In this document: positions 8,086 through 16,856 of the stretch, piece by piece
Layout: each line of letters begins with the position of its first letter
Numbering within the stretch: the stretch's first letter is position 1
From: Prolixibacteraceae bacterium UBA1413
GTDB taxonomy: Bacteria > Bacteroidota > Bacteroidia > Bacteroidales > Prolixibacteraceae
Direction: 5' to 3'
DNA length: 29,417 nt
NCBI GenBank assembly: GCA_002304925.1
Contig: DBPT01000009.1
Location: 1 to 29,417 of the forward strand
The notes under the pieces: model-generated
The model's database searches: none
Seen by the model: only the letters and a program-made list of their open reading frames with translations
Told to the model about the DNA's origin: nothing
Position numbers and translations under genes: made by a program

Positions 8086-9678
8086 ATGACGATCATGAAA
8101 TCAAAACTTATCTATATAGCGATAATGGTGGGATTGTTCTCTTGCACTGATCAATTCGAAGAAATTAATCAGAATCCCAATAATCCGGTAAAAGTAGAGC
8201 CTGAATTCCTTCTGACCACTTCCCTGAGAGAAACCCAGAATCTTTACGGAGGCAACATGAACGGCGTTGTGTTTTATAACTACACCCACTATTTCTCGGG
8301 ATTTCAGGGGGAGTTCCAGCGATATACCTATAGTGTCTCCTCCACCAATGACTACTGGCGGAACAATTATGTCAGATGTTTGCAGCCGGTGCATCAGATC
8401 GTGAAGCTGTATGAAGAGGATCCTTCCTATAAGAACAGGGTGATCATCGCCAAGATCTGGAAGGCTTATATTTTCTCCAATATCGTTTCAGTCTGGGGGG
8501 GTGTTCCCATGAGCGCAGCGTTGGAAGGCACACCGGGGGTTGCCTATGAAAAGGAACAGGATATATACACTGCCTTGCTGGATCAGTTGAAGGAGCTTGC
8601 CGAAGCGATTGATCTTACCGGGGACACATACAAAGCCAATGCTGATAAGATCTATGGCGGGGATTTGATGAAGTGGAAGAAATTTGCCCAAACGCTCCGC
8701 TTGCGACTAGCAATGCGCATTTCCGCTGCCGATCCAGAGAAGGCCAAAAAAATCGCACTCGAAATTTCCCGGAACGCAACAGGAATTATCTCGTCGAAAG
8801 CAGAAACGGCAGCAATGAACTGGGGGATCACCAGTGACTCTTGGAGTTACCTTTACAACCGGGTGGTGTACAACTATACGGCCAATAAAGCTACCATTCC
8901 TGTGCTTTGTGAATCACTGGTCTATCACACGCTGCCCTATAACGATGCCAGGCTGCCCGTATATGGTCAGCCAGCCAAACAAGGGCCTTCCATCGGCAAG
9001 TATTTTGGCCAGAACATCTCCTATGGTGGTGGTGGCGGCTATACCACCCGCACCAACCCCCATTCCCTGCTCAAACAGGATGACTACTCCTATATCGGGG
9101 AGCGTTTCCTTCAGCCTGATGCGGAATATGTCTTTCTGTCCTATGCGGAAGCCTGTTTCCTGAAAGCTGAGGCTGCCCTGAAAGGATGGTGGAAGGATAC
9201 GAATGCCCAGAATTATTATTATGAGGGAATTGATGCCTCCTATGACCATTATGGATTATCGGCAGATCAGGCTACCGCCTATAAAGAGACTCCGGGAATC
9301 AAGTGGGGTACAGAGACCGATTCAACGGGTCGTTTCTATGAATTTCAGGACTGGATGGGCATTTGTTCCAGTTACATCAAGGCAAACGATTTTAACCGGC
9401 AGATCATTATGCAGCACTGGCTGGCCATGCCTAACCAAGGCGTGGATGCCTGGGCGCTGATCCGGCGCACGAGAATCCTTGAATTCCAGCCCCAATTCGC
9501 TACTTATGACGGCGAATATGCCTATATTCCTGACCGCATTCCATATCCCGGAAGCGAGTATTCCACCAACCCGTTGGAGGTCGAAAAGGCAGTCTCTTGG
9601 CTGGGAGGCCCCGATGGCCTGTTCACCAAACTATGGTTTGGCCTGCCCAATGTGAAAAATCCAAATTTACCCCATTAA
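8086..9678 (+). CDS. susD: SusD/RagB-family glycan-binding outer-membrane lipoprotein
   Basis: This protein of about 530 residues begins with a short signal and the lipobox GLFSC, followed by the typical SusD opening DQFEEINQNPNNP. The mid-region GGDLMKWKKFAQTLRLRLAMRIS is a signature of the SusD-like_2 branch. The rest is helical (TPR-like) with the usual aromatic-rich C-terminal part. SusD proteins form the lid over the SusC barrel and bind glycan at the cell surface. The ATG at 8086 was chosen. An in-frame TTG at 8080 overlaps the susC stop, and the ATG at 8095 gives an equally good 17-residue signal. The near-zero spacing to susC indicates translation from one transcript. Confidence 0.93.
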   Translation: MTIMKSKLIYIAIMVGLFSCTDQFEEINQNPNNPVKVEPEFLLTTSLRETQNLYGGNMNGVVFYNYTHYFSGFQGEFQRYTYSVSSTNDYWRNNYVRCLQPVHQIVKLYEEDPSYKNRVIIAKIWKAYIFSNIVSVWGGVPMSAALEGTPGVAYEKEQDIYTALLDQLKELAEAIDLTGDTYKANADKIYGGDLMKWKKFAQTLRLRLAMRISAADPEKAKKIALEISRNATGIISSKAETAAMNWGITSDSWSYLYNRVVYNYTANKATIPVLCESLVYHTLPYNDARLPVYGQPAKQGPSIGKYFGQNISYGGGGGYTTRTNPHSLLKQDDYSYIGERFLQPDAEYVFLSYAEACFLKAEAALKGWWKDTNAQNYYYEGIDASYDHYGLSADQATAYKETPGIKWGTETDSTGRFYEFQDWMGICSSYIKANDFNRQIIMQHWLAMPNQGVDAWALIRRTRILEFQPQFATYDGEYAYIPDRIPYPGSEYSTNPLEVEKAVSWLGGPDGLFTKLWFGLPNVKNPNLPH

Positions 9679-9710
9679 GGAATGACTTTGAAAATCAAAA
9701 AATGATAAAT

Positions 9711-10766
9711 ATGAAAAATATATTCTATGCCCTGGTTGGTCTGTTCCTTTGGGTCTCGTGTGAAGAGACAGACGAACACCTGCCGCCGCAGTTCAACTAT
9801 GAGATACCGCCGACAGAATTGTCAGACGATGTGCTGGTAGGAGCCCTCTATTATAATTATGCGACTGCCGACTGGGCAAAGAAGTACACCAACACCCCAC
9901 AACTGGGTCAGTACAGCGCCTTGTCGGCCGAAACCATGAAGCAGCACCGCATTTGGGCCGATCAGGCCAAAATCAACTTTTTCATTTTCCCGTGGAACGG
10001 CACTTCCGGTAATGCCCTGCTGACCAGCTTCATTACAGGAAGAAGCGAAAATGTGAAAATGGTGTTGAACTACAGTACAGCCCATTTATCGGCGACCAAT
10101 GCCTCTCCGCTGGCCGGCGCCAAGCTGACTACCATGGTGAATGAGTTTAAGTCCCATTATATCACTCATTTTGACAAGGAGTATTACTTTAAGATCGACG
10201 GAAAGCCGGTTGTCATCATTAGTCCCGTTAATCTGGCAAGTTCCGCTGCGGCAAGCATTGATTATCCGATGGTCATCACGGCTTTACGAACCGAGTTGAA
10301 GAACGACGGGACCGACCTGTTCCTTATTGGTGAAATAACCAGTGGTTGGTTGCCCCCACAGCGGTATGCCACTGCCCTGAAAACCTTTGACGCCGTCGTG
10401 TTGAGCAACTGGACGGCCAACGGTAATTACGGCTATGACAGGTCTGTATTCTATCCCGCCTTTTCCGATCAGGCCTTTAAAAACTGGGCCGATTCCACTT
10501 CGGTGTGGGGAATCGACTTTGTTCCTTGCATCATGCCCGGGTTTGACGATAAGGTAATGACGCCGGCCAGCAAGAATTTTAATATTGTTAGAAGTGCAAA
10601 ACTCTATACCGACATGTGCAATGTGGCTAAGAGAAACCTCGGCGAAAAGAAAATCACCATTATCAATTCGTGGAATAATTTTCAGTTTGGCACCTCCATC
10701 GAACCTACCTCCGAGTACGGTACCGAATACCTCGAAATAACCAGCAAGCAATTTAAAGTTCAGTGA
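9711..10766 (+). CDS. GH99-like lipoprotein lacking the catalytic glutamates; probable surface glycan-binding protein
   Basis: This protein of 351 residues starts MKNIFYALVGLFLWVSCEETDE, with Cys17 in a lipobox and acidic residues after it, as in exported surface lipoproteins. The open frame extends upstream into susD, but only the ATGs at 9702 and 9711 give a signal peptide. The body is GH99/WbsX-like: it opens with VGALYYNYATADWAKKY and ends with a NSWNNFQFGTSIEPTSEYG motif. Active relatives have NEWxEGTxIEPT at this point. Here the two glutamate positions are Asn323 and Phe326, so catalysis by the GH99 mechanism looks impossible. The gene occupies the slot after susD where Sus-type loci usually encode a SusE/SGBP glycan-binding lipoprotein. 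I therefore infer a hydrolase fold turned into a binding protein. A distinct chemistry with other residues remains possible. Confidence 0.7.
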   Translation: MKNIFYALVGLFLWVSCEETDEHLPPQFNYEIPPTELSDDVLVGALYYNYATADWAKKYTNTPQLGQYSALSAETMKQHRIWADQAKINFFIFPWNGTSGNALLTSFITGRSENVKMVLNYSTAHLSATNASPLAGAKLTTMVNEFKSHYITHFDKEYYFKIDGKPVVIISPVNLASSAAASIDYPMVITALRTELKNDGTDLFLIGEITSGWLPPQRYATALKTFDAVVLSNWTANGNYGYDRSVFYPAFSDQAFKNWADSTSVWGIDFVPCIMPGFDDKVMTPASKNFNIVRSAKLYTDMCNVAKRNLGEKKITIINSWNNFQFGTSIEPTSEYGTEYLEITSKQFKVQ

Positions 10767-10829
10767 TTAAGTCACATGGATGTTGCTTGAATATCACTTT
10801 ATTAACCATATTTCCGCAAATAACTTAAT

Positions 10830-11915
10830 ATGAAACGATTCATAATTACTATTATCATCGTTCTCTTTATATTTTCGGAGGCCCTGCCCCAGAAGAGCAG
10901 TATGATTGTTTTGGGGGATCTTCATTATGATCTGCTGGAAGATCATGACATGGAATGGCTCAGGACAAAACCTGACGATCTCAGGCAGGTCACGAAGGAA
11001 TATACGGTTTACACCGACAAATACTGGAACGATTTCATGGCGGTACTTTTGCAGAAGGCTGAGGCCGTCAGGCCTCCCCTGAGGGCGGTTGTCCAGTTGG
11101 GGGATCTCTCGGAAGGGCTGGCAGGCTCCCCGGAGAAGGCGAAGCAAATGGCGGGCAACACCATGAAGGCCATCGAAAAGGTGGGTATGGAGGTTCCCTG
11201 GATTCTGGCCAAAGGGAATCATGACATAACCGGACCTGGTGCACCCGAAGCCTTTCAGGAGTTTTATGTGCCTGTGATCAGGGAACAGACCGGAAATCCT
11301 GAAATTCAAAATGCCAGCTACACTTATAGCTTTGACAATGTATCTGTCACCTGTATTGATCCCTGGGAAAGAGGTTTCAGCATGGTGGATTTCCTGGATC
11401 AGGAACTGACCAAATCGGCAGCTCTGGTCAAATTTGTTGCGATACATGAACCGGTAATCCCGGTGACCGAAAGGTGCTGGCATACTATGCGAAGGAATCC
11501 GGAGCAGCGCGTAAAACTCCTTGAAGTCATCGCACGGCATAAGGCCATTGTGCTCTGCGCCCATCTGCACCGCTATTCCGTGGTAAAGAGAAACACCCCC
11601 TGGGGACCCATCGTCCAGGTCATGGTCATCAGCGTCATTAAGGACAAGGATTACCAGAAACCTGCAAAGGTGATCACCCAATATGGACCCTCCCTGGCGG
11701 AAGCTTTCCCCGACTGGCAGCCTGAAACCCTGGAAGCACGGAAGGCTATGCTGGCTGAAGAAGCGAAATACGTGACCTTTTACAAACAAACCGACTTGCC
11801 GGGATATGCGGTATTCAAAATCAACGCCAAAAAGAGAAAGGTCGACTTGGAATATTATGCCGCCTTCGGAGCCAAACCATATGATAAACTTGCCATTTCG
11901 AACCTGATGAAATAA
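10830..11915 (+). CDS. Calcineurin-like metallophosphoesterase, secreted (paralogue 1)
   Basis: This 361-residue protein has a signal peptide ending near residue 20 (FSEALPQK). All blocks of the two-metal calcineurin-like fold are visible: GDLHYD (Asp30, His32), GDLSEG (Asp92), GNHD (Asn130, His131), IHEP (His206) and CAHLHRYS (His245, His247). The enzyme should hydrolyse a phosphomonoester or phosphodiester in the periplasm or at the surface. Its place between a SusCD system and a GH92 gene suggests a glycan phosphate as substrate, which is inference. It resembles the next gene along its whole length (shared GDLHYD, APPEAWQE-like region, HQPVIPVT-RCWH, IVLCAHLH-YSVV), so the two arose by duplication. 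It is separated from its upstream neighbour by 63 bp. Confidence 0.85.
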   Translation: MKRFIITIIIVLFIFSEALPQKSSMIVLGDLHYDLLEDHDMEWLRTKPDDLRQVTKEYTVYTDKYWNDFMAVLLQKAEAVRPPLRAVVQLGDLSEGLAGSPEKAKQMAGNTMKAIEKVGMEVPWILAKGNHDITGPGAPEAFQEFYVPVIREQTGNPEIQNASYTYSFDNVSVTCIDPWERGFSMVDFLDQELTKSAALVKFVAIHEPVIPVTERCWHTMRRNPEQRVKLLEVIARHKAIVLCAHLHRYSVVKRNTPWGPIVQVMVISVIKDKDYQKPAKVITQYGPSLAEAFPDWQPETLEARKAMLAEEAKYVTFYKQTDLPGYAVFKINAKKRKVDLEYYAAFGAKPYDKLAISNLMK

Positions 11916-12054
11916 CAAGTCACGATCATGCACCAACCGGGATCATGATCCACGGGCAAGTATGGGTTCCATAAAATTGACCGTTGGAGCTCAATATATT
12001 GTATGATTGAAACTTGAGTGAAGCAATTATTACGTGACTTAAAGATTGCCGGTG

Positions 12055-13188
12055 ATGTTTTTTTTCAAACGGAAATTTTTCACGCTCCTTTTGGGGTTCA
12101 TAGTTACCTGCGGCCAATCCCAGGATATAAGTTTCATAGCACTGGGGGATTTGCATTACGACCGCCTCGACCTGCATGACTGGGATTATGTGATGAAAAG
12201 GCCTCAGGATTTTGAACAGATAATGAAGGAGTATCCGCAGATTACCGCGGTATATCTTCCCAAATTCCTCCGGCTAATCAAAGAGCAGTCCTTGGTGATT
12301 ACCCCTCCGGTTAAAGCGGTGGTTCAACTAGGGGATTTGGTGGAAGGGGTTGCCGGGAATGAAAGGCTTGCCCGGGAAATGAACCGCGGCGTTGTGGACC
12401 TTCTGTATTCCGTTGAAATGGCGGTCCCCTGGATTCTTGTCAAGGGGAACCACGACGTCAGCAACAGTCCGGGGCAACCAGAAGCCTGGCAGGAGGTGAT
12501 TCGTCCCTTTATCGAAGGGCAGGTAAACAGCCCGGTGGGCAGGGGCATGTATACACATCGGCTCACCGGCCAGGTGGAACTTTTTGTTTTGGACCAGTTT
12601 TTCAGCGTGGACCAAAACCTGCCCGAAACCGCCATGTTGTCCTTTCTGGAAGAGGTGTTCAGTAAATCGGAGGCCAGATTCAAATTCGTGCTGACCCATC
12701 AGCCGGTCATTCCCGTTACCGACCGTTGCTGGCATCTGATGAGTGGCATCCGGCGACCCCTTTCCGACCCCAGGTTAAGAGAGCGGTTGCTCAATCTGCT
12801 GGCAAAAAATAAGGCCATAGTCTTGTGCGCCCATCTGCATAAATATTCGGTGGTAAGCCGTAAAACTGAGGCCGGTGCCGTGGTTCAGGTGATGATAAAC
12901 AGCGTGGTGGGAAGTTTTGATCTCAAGGCGTCGGTGGAGGTGGAAACGGAATACAAAGGGGCCGGATTTGTTGAGGAAAATCCAACCTTCCAGTTGCATA
13001 ATCAGGAAGTGAGGAAAAAGATCCTGGAAAATGAAAAGCCCAATATCCAATATTTTACAAGAGCGGATCTGTCGGGGTATGCGATCATTTCAGTTTACGA
13101 AAAGGAAAACAAGGTTGTTTTAAAATACTATAACGGTTTTTCCGCTGACCCCTTCCAGTCCTTGGAGCTGTCGGCATGGTGGGAATAG
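12055..13188 (+). CDS. Calcineurin-like metallophosphoesterase, secreted (paralogue 2)
   Basis: This protein of 377 residues starts at an ATG giving the signal MFFFKRKFFTLLLGFIVTCGQSQ. An in-frame TTG three codons upstream is a less likely start. The metal-binding blocks are complete: GDLHYD, GDLVEG, GNHD, THQP and CAHLHKYS. It is clearly a paralogue of the gene before it, with aligned motifs and similar length, but diverged enough that the pair may differ in substrate, for instance a diester and a monoester. The 139-bp gap upstream is the widest within the forward gene block and contains an 8-bp inverted repeat (AAGTCACG near 11919, CGTGACTT near 12034). I saw no convincing promoter in it. 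Confidence 0.85.
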   Translation: MFFFKRKFFTLLLGFIVTCGQSQDISFIALGDLHYDRLDLHDWDYVMKRPQDFEQIMKEYPQITAVYLPKFLRLIKEQSLVITPPVKAVVQLGDLVEGVAGNERLAREMNRGVVDLLYSVEMAVPWILVKGNHDVSNSPGQPEAWQEVIRPFIEGQVNSPVGRGMYTHRLTGQVELFVLDQFFSVDQNLPETAMLSFLEEVFSKSEARFKFVLTHQPVIPVTDRCWHLMSGIRRPLSDPRLRERLLNLLAKNKAIVLCAHLHKYSVVSRKTEAGAVVQVMINSVVGSFDLKASVEVETEYKGAGFVEENPTFQLHNQEVRKKILENEKPNIQYFTRADLSGYAIISVYEKENKVVLKYYNGFSADPFQSLELSAWWE

Positions 13189-13254
13189 AGCGCCGGCCAC
13201 GCCCCGTTCCTTCAATACCAAAGAACTGAAATAGACCACAAGAGTGCTAAAGAT

Positions 13255-14532
13255 ATGAGAGAAAACAGTGACACTTCTGGAGCAGGTGGGCCGTTTCCTT
13301 TTTGGATGAGGAGAAGGTTCCTTTTGGTGCTATTCTGGACGGTATTGTCATGCATCCCGTCTTGGGGGCAGCCTGAAGGTGTTCACCTGAGCCTTTCTGC
13401 AACCGGCAAAGGGGAAAAACAGTTCATGACCGTCCTATGGTACTCCAGGGAAGCCGGCGCCGTTCAATTCATCCGGTATGGCCTGACAGAAAAGGAACTG
13501 CCTAAAATGGTAAAGGCTGATTCTTATGGAATGGAAGGATCGTTTTTCCATAAGGGAGAAATGACAAAACTCACTTCTTCAACCCGCTATTACTATCAAT
13601 GTGGTTCTGACAAATCGGGTTGGAGCTCCGTCTTTACCTTTGTCACTCCTCCGAAAAAGGGAAAACCCCACCCCTTTACAGTCGGAATATTTGGCGACAC
13701 CCAGAACAATGAATTCAACGAACAGTTTCAGAAGACCGCTGAGATTGTCGGGCGGCTTGCGGAAGTAAGACCTGATCTTACGCTTCACATGGGGGATGTG
13801 GTCAATAACGGATCGGTGACCGCTGATTGGCTTTCCTTTCTCAGGATCGCTCAGCCCCTGGCTGCCAACGCCCCCCTCATGCTGACTCTGGGAAATCATG
13901 ATGTTGAGAATACCAAAGGCCCGCGATTTCAACATCCCTTTTCCTCCTTTAATGGATTATTTTCCCTTCCCGGGAAGGGTACCGATTATTCCTTCGATTA
14001 TGGCAATGTTCATTTTGTCTGTCTTTTTTCAGGGGTAGCCCCCGTTGCTGCAGAAAACGGATTGCTGCGTTACGGACCTGATTCCGAAGAACGGAGGTGG
14101 CTGGAGCGGGACCTGGCCTCGGCCCGGAAAAGCCGCCATACAGACTGGATCATCGTATTCGTTCACTACCCGCCCTATTCCTTCGGTTGGAGTAATGTCA
14201 AAAGGTGGCAGGAGACTATCGCCCCTATTATTGACCGGTATGGGGTGGACCTTTGTCTCTCCGGCCACCGCCATGTCTATGAAAGGCATCATCCGCTCAG
14301 AAACGGTCAGCCTGCAGTCGATGGTTGGGGAATCACCTATGTTACCAACGGAACTGCCGGAGGATCGCCACAGGGAACCGGTGGCAGTGATTATCCGACG
14401 ATGGCTTTTACCCCAGCGGAGAGAATGTATAATTATGCAATAATGTCAGTAGTCGGAAAATCACTGAACTACGAAGTCTTTGATTCCGCAGGAGAAAAAA
14501 CGGATGAATTTGAACTGAACAGCCTCCGTTAA
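13255..14532 (+). CDS. Purple-acid-phosphatase-like metallophosphoesterase with N-terminal Fn3-like domain
   Basis: This 425-residue protein has an N-terminal hydrophobic signal. The ATG at 13306 (MRRRFLLVLFW) would give a cleaner signal than the ATG at 13255, so the first 17 residues are uncertain. After the signal a beta-sandwich of the purple-acid-phosphatase N-domain type ends with STRYYYQCGSDKSGWSSVFTFVTPP. The catalytic part shows GIFGDTQNN, HMGDVVNNG, LGNHDVEN, VFVHYPPYS and SGHRHVYERH, the five metal-binding blocks of this family. The C-terminal VTNGTAGG is also typical. It is not a close relative of the two preceding phosphoesterases, so this locus combines two separate phosphoesterase branches. 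Phosphomonoester hydrolysis outside the cytoplasm is the likely reaction. Confidence 0.88.
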   Translation: MRENSDTSGAGGPFPFWMRRRFLLVLFWTVLSCIPSWGQPEGVHLSLSATGKGEKQFMTVLWYSREAGAVQFIRYGLTEKELPKMVKADSYGMEGSFFHKGEMTKLTSSTRYYYQCGSDKSGWSSVFTFVTPPKKGKPHPFTVGIFGDTQNNEFNEQFQKTAEIVGRLAEVRPDLTLHMGDVVNNGSVTADWLSFLRIAQPLAANAPLMLTLGNHDVENTKGPRFQHPFSSFNGLFSLPGKGTDYSFDYGNVHFVCLFSGVAPVAAENGLLRYGPDSEERRWLERDLASARKSRHTDWIIVFVHYPPYSFGWSNVKRWQETIAPIIDRYGVDLCLSGHRHVYERHHPLRNGQPAVDGWGITYVTNGTAGGSPQGTGGSDYPTMAFTPAERMYNYAIMSVVGKSLNYEVFDSAGEKTDEFELNSLR

Positions 14533-14550
14533 CTTAATTTTGTGAAGATT

Positions 14551-16827
14551 ATGAAATCAAACCTTTTAAAAAAACTGGTCATTTTGCTCATTGCGGGAAT
14601 GCCGGGATGCACCTCGCCCCGGATGAAGATGGCAGATCCCGAGAGTCCCGTCGGATATGTCAATCCTTATATGGGCAACATCAGCCACCTTTTGGTGCCG
14701 GCCTATCCGACAATTCACCTGCCCAACAGCATGCTGAGGGTGTATCCTGAGCGTGCTGATTATACCGGTGACAGGCTCCGGGGGCTGCCTTTGGTAGTCA
14801 CCAGCCACCGGGGAAGTTCCGCCTTTAATTTAAGTCCGTACCAGGGAAGCGATGAAAATCTTCAACCGGTCATCGCCTTCAGCTACGACCAGGAGAAGAT
14901 TACCCCCTATTCCTATGCGGTATATCTTGACGACCAGGAGACGGAAGTCAGGTTCGGAGTAAGTCACCAGTCCGGCCTTTATGAATTCACTTTCGGGAAG
15001 AGCGATTCCGTGGCGCTCATCATTAATTCCTTAAAGGGGGAGATGTGTTGGAACGGGAAAGCGGTTTCCGGGCATCAGCAGTTGCAGAATAATGTCAAAG
15101 TCTATATTTATCTGGAGGCGGACCTGCCTGTGCGGTCTGCGGGAGTTCTGAAAGAGGGTATGTTGACTGGGAGTGATTATTGTGCCAATGGAAGGAATGC
15201 CTGTGTGGTGCTTAAGTTTGCGGCAGGCAGTGAACGTATCAGGGTCAGGTACGGCATCTCCTTTATCAACGAAGAACAGGCTAGGAAAAACCTCGAAAGG
15301 GAGTTCACCGGTTTTGAGCTGGAACCCCTGCTGGATTACGGCCGGATGACTTGGAACGAGGCATTGGGGAAAATCAAAATTTCCGGGGGTACCTACGATG
15401 ACAAAACCGTCTTTTACACCTCCCTTTACCGGACTTATGAACGGCCGGTTTGCATTTCCGAAGATGGTCTCTATTACAGTGCTTTTGACGGAAAGGTCCA
15501 CGAGGATGAAGGAATACCCTTTTATACCGACGACTGGATCTGGGATACCTACAGGGCTACGCATCCCCTTAGGATTCTGACGGATCCCGGTACGGAGACC
15601 CGTATTATCCGTTCCTTTCTCAGGATGGCCGAACAAATGGAGCATTTCTGGATGCCCACCTTTCCAGAGATAACGGGCGATAGCCGCAGGATGAACTCTA
15701 ACCATGGCGTGGCGACGGTCATTGATGGCTGGTCAAAGGGGATCAGGGAATTCGATCTGGAGAAAGCCTATGAGGCCTGCCGCAAAGGCATTGAGGAAAA
15801 GACGCTGGCACCCTGGTCAGGAAAACCTGCCGGGGAACTTGACCGGTTTTACCGGGAAAAAGGCTACTTCCCGGCATTAAGGGAAGGTGAAGAGGAAACG
15901 ATTCCGGAGGTCCATTCCTTTGAGAAACGCCAGCCTGTAGCCGTCACCCTTGGAACGGCATACGATAAATGGTGTTTGTCGCAAATAGCCCGGGAACTAG
16001 GAAAAAATGAGGATTATGACTATTATTCTGAGCAGGCCTTGAATTACCGTCATCTTTTCAATCCGGAGACCCGGTTTTTCCATCCCAGGGACAGCCGGGG
16101 GGAATTCATCGAGCCTTTCAGTTATGTATTTTCGGGTGGACTGGGGGCGCGACACTATTATGGCGAGAACAATGCCTGGATATACCGGTGGGATGTGCAG
16201 CATTGCATCTCCGACCTGGTCAGGCTGATGGGCGGAAGGGAAGCTTTTATTGCCAGCCTTGACGCCATGTTTTCCGAGCCGCTGGGAAAGAGTAAGTTTG
16301 AGTTCTTTGCTCAGTTGCCTGACCATTCGGGAAACGTGGGGCAGTTCTCCATGGCCAACGAACCCAGCCTCCACATACCTTACTTGTATAATTACGCCGG
16401 TGAACCCTGGAAAACACAGAAACGGATACGCGCCTTGCTTGACCAATGGTTCCGCAACGACCTGATGGGCATTCCGGGTGATGAGGACGGCGGTGGCATG
16501 TCGGCATTTGTGGTATTTTCCCAGCTGGGTTTTTATCCGGTCACGCCAGGGCTTCCTGTTTATAACATCGGTAGTCCGGCATTTGAGGAGAGCGTGATCA
16601 GGTTGGACAATGGTGAAGAATTTAAAATTATTGCCCGGAATTGCAGCAAGGAAAACAAATACATTCAGTCGGCAAAATTGAACGGAAAGGAGTGGAATAA
16701 ACCCTGGTTCAGCCACGATGACTTGACAGAGGGTGGTCTTCTGGAACTGAAGATGGGAAGCAAAGCAAACAAAACCTGGGGTGCTGACGAAACCGATGCC
16801 CCTCCCTCGGGAATCGTTTTGCCTTAA
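14551..16827 (+). CDS. GH92 exo-alpha-mannosidase lipoprotein
   Basis: This protein of 758 residues carries a lipoprotein signal with lipobox GMPGC. The ATG at 14551 was preferred over a GTG at 14542. The N-terminal beta-sandwich starts VGYVNPYMGNISH, and the C-terminal (alpha/alpha)6 part has the GH92 hallmarks DDWIWDTYRATHPL, NSNHGVATVIDGW, NEPSLHIPYLYNYAG and PGDEDGGGMSAFVVFSQLGFYPV. Glu604 of the NEPS motif corresponds to the catalytic acid and Asp644/Asp646 to the base region described for the family. GH92 enzymes are calcium-dependent, inverting exo-alpha-mannosidases acting on alpha-1,2, 1,3, 1,4 or 1,6 links; some act on mannose-phosphate structures. The linkage cannot be read from sequence by eye. 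It closes the intact part of the forward block, 18 bp after the phosphatase gene, and is the strongest indicator that the locus targets alpha-mannosides. Confidence 0.93.
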   Translation: MKSNLLKKLVILLIAGMPGCTSPRMKMADPESPVGYVNPYMGNISHLLVPAYPTIHLPNSMLRVYPERADYTGDRLRGLPLVVTSHRGSSAFNLSPYQGSDENLQPVIAFSYDQEKITPYSYAVYLDDQETEVRFGVSHQSGLYEFTFGKSDSVALIINSLKGEMCWNGKAVSGHQQLQNNVKVYIYLEADLPVRSAGVLKEGMLTGSDYCANGRNACVVLKFAAGSERIRVRYGISFINEEQARKNLEREFTGFELEPLLDYGRMTWNEALGKIKISGGTYDDKTVFYTSLYRTYERPVCISEDGLYYSAFDGKVHEDEGIPFYTDDWIWDTYRATHPLRILTDPGTETRIIRSFLRMAEQMEHFWMPTFPEITGDSRRMNSNHGVATVIDGWSKGIREFDLEKAYEACRKGIEEKTLAPWSGKPAGELDRFYREKGYFPALREGEEETIPEVHSFEKRQPVAVTLGTAYDKWCLSQIARELGKNEDYDYYSEQALNYRHLFNPETRFFHPRDSRGEFIEPFSYVFSGGLGARHYYGENNAWIYRWDVQHCISDLVRLMGGREAFIASLDAMFSEPLGKSKFEFFAQLPDHSGNVGQFSMANEPSLHIPYLYNYAGEPWKTQKRIRALLDQWFRNDLMGIPGDEDGGGMSAFVVFSQLGFYPVTPGLPVYNIGSPAFEESVIRLDNGEEFKIIARNCSKENKYIQSAKLNGKEWNKPWFSHDDLTEGGLLELKMGSKANKTWGADETDAPPSGIVLP

Positions 16828-16856
16828 AACATAAATCACCTAATCATTAATTATAT

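Noticed and set aside
9597..9710. Upstream extension of the GH99-like lipoprotein frame into susD
   Set aside because: The extension encodes no family sequence and would bury the lipoprotein signal; the ATG at 9711 or 9702 gives the signal at the N-terminus.
10794..11936. A 380-codon open frame antisense to the first phosphoesterase
   Set aside because: It mirrors the paralogous gene on the other strand, lacks recognisable domains and arises from codon bias of the real gene.
11919..12041. AAGTCACG and CGTGACTT inverted repeat between the two phosphoesterase genes, with AAGTCAC also after 10766
   Set aside because: The arms are only 8 bp and over 100 bp apart, without a promoter or U tract; this could be chance or a relic of the gene duplication.
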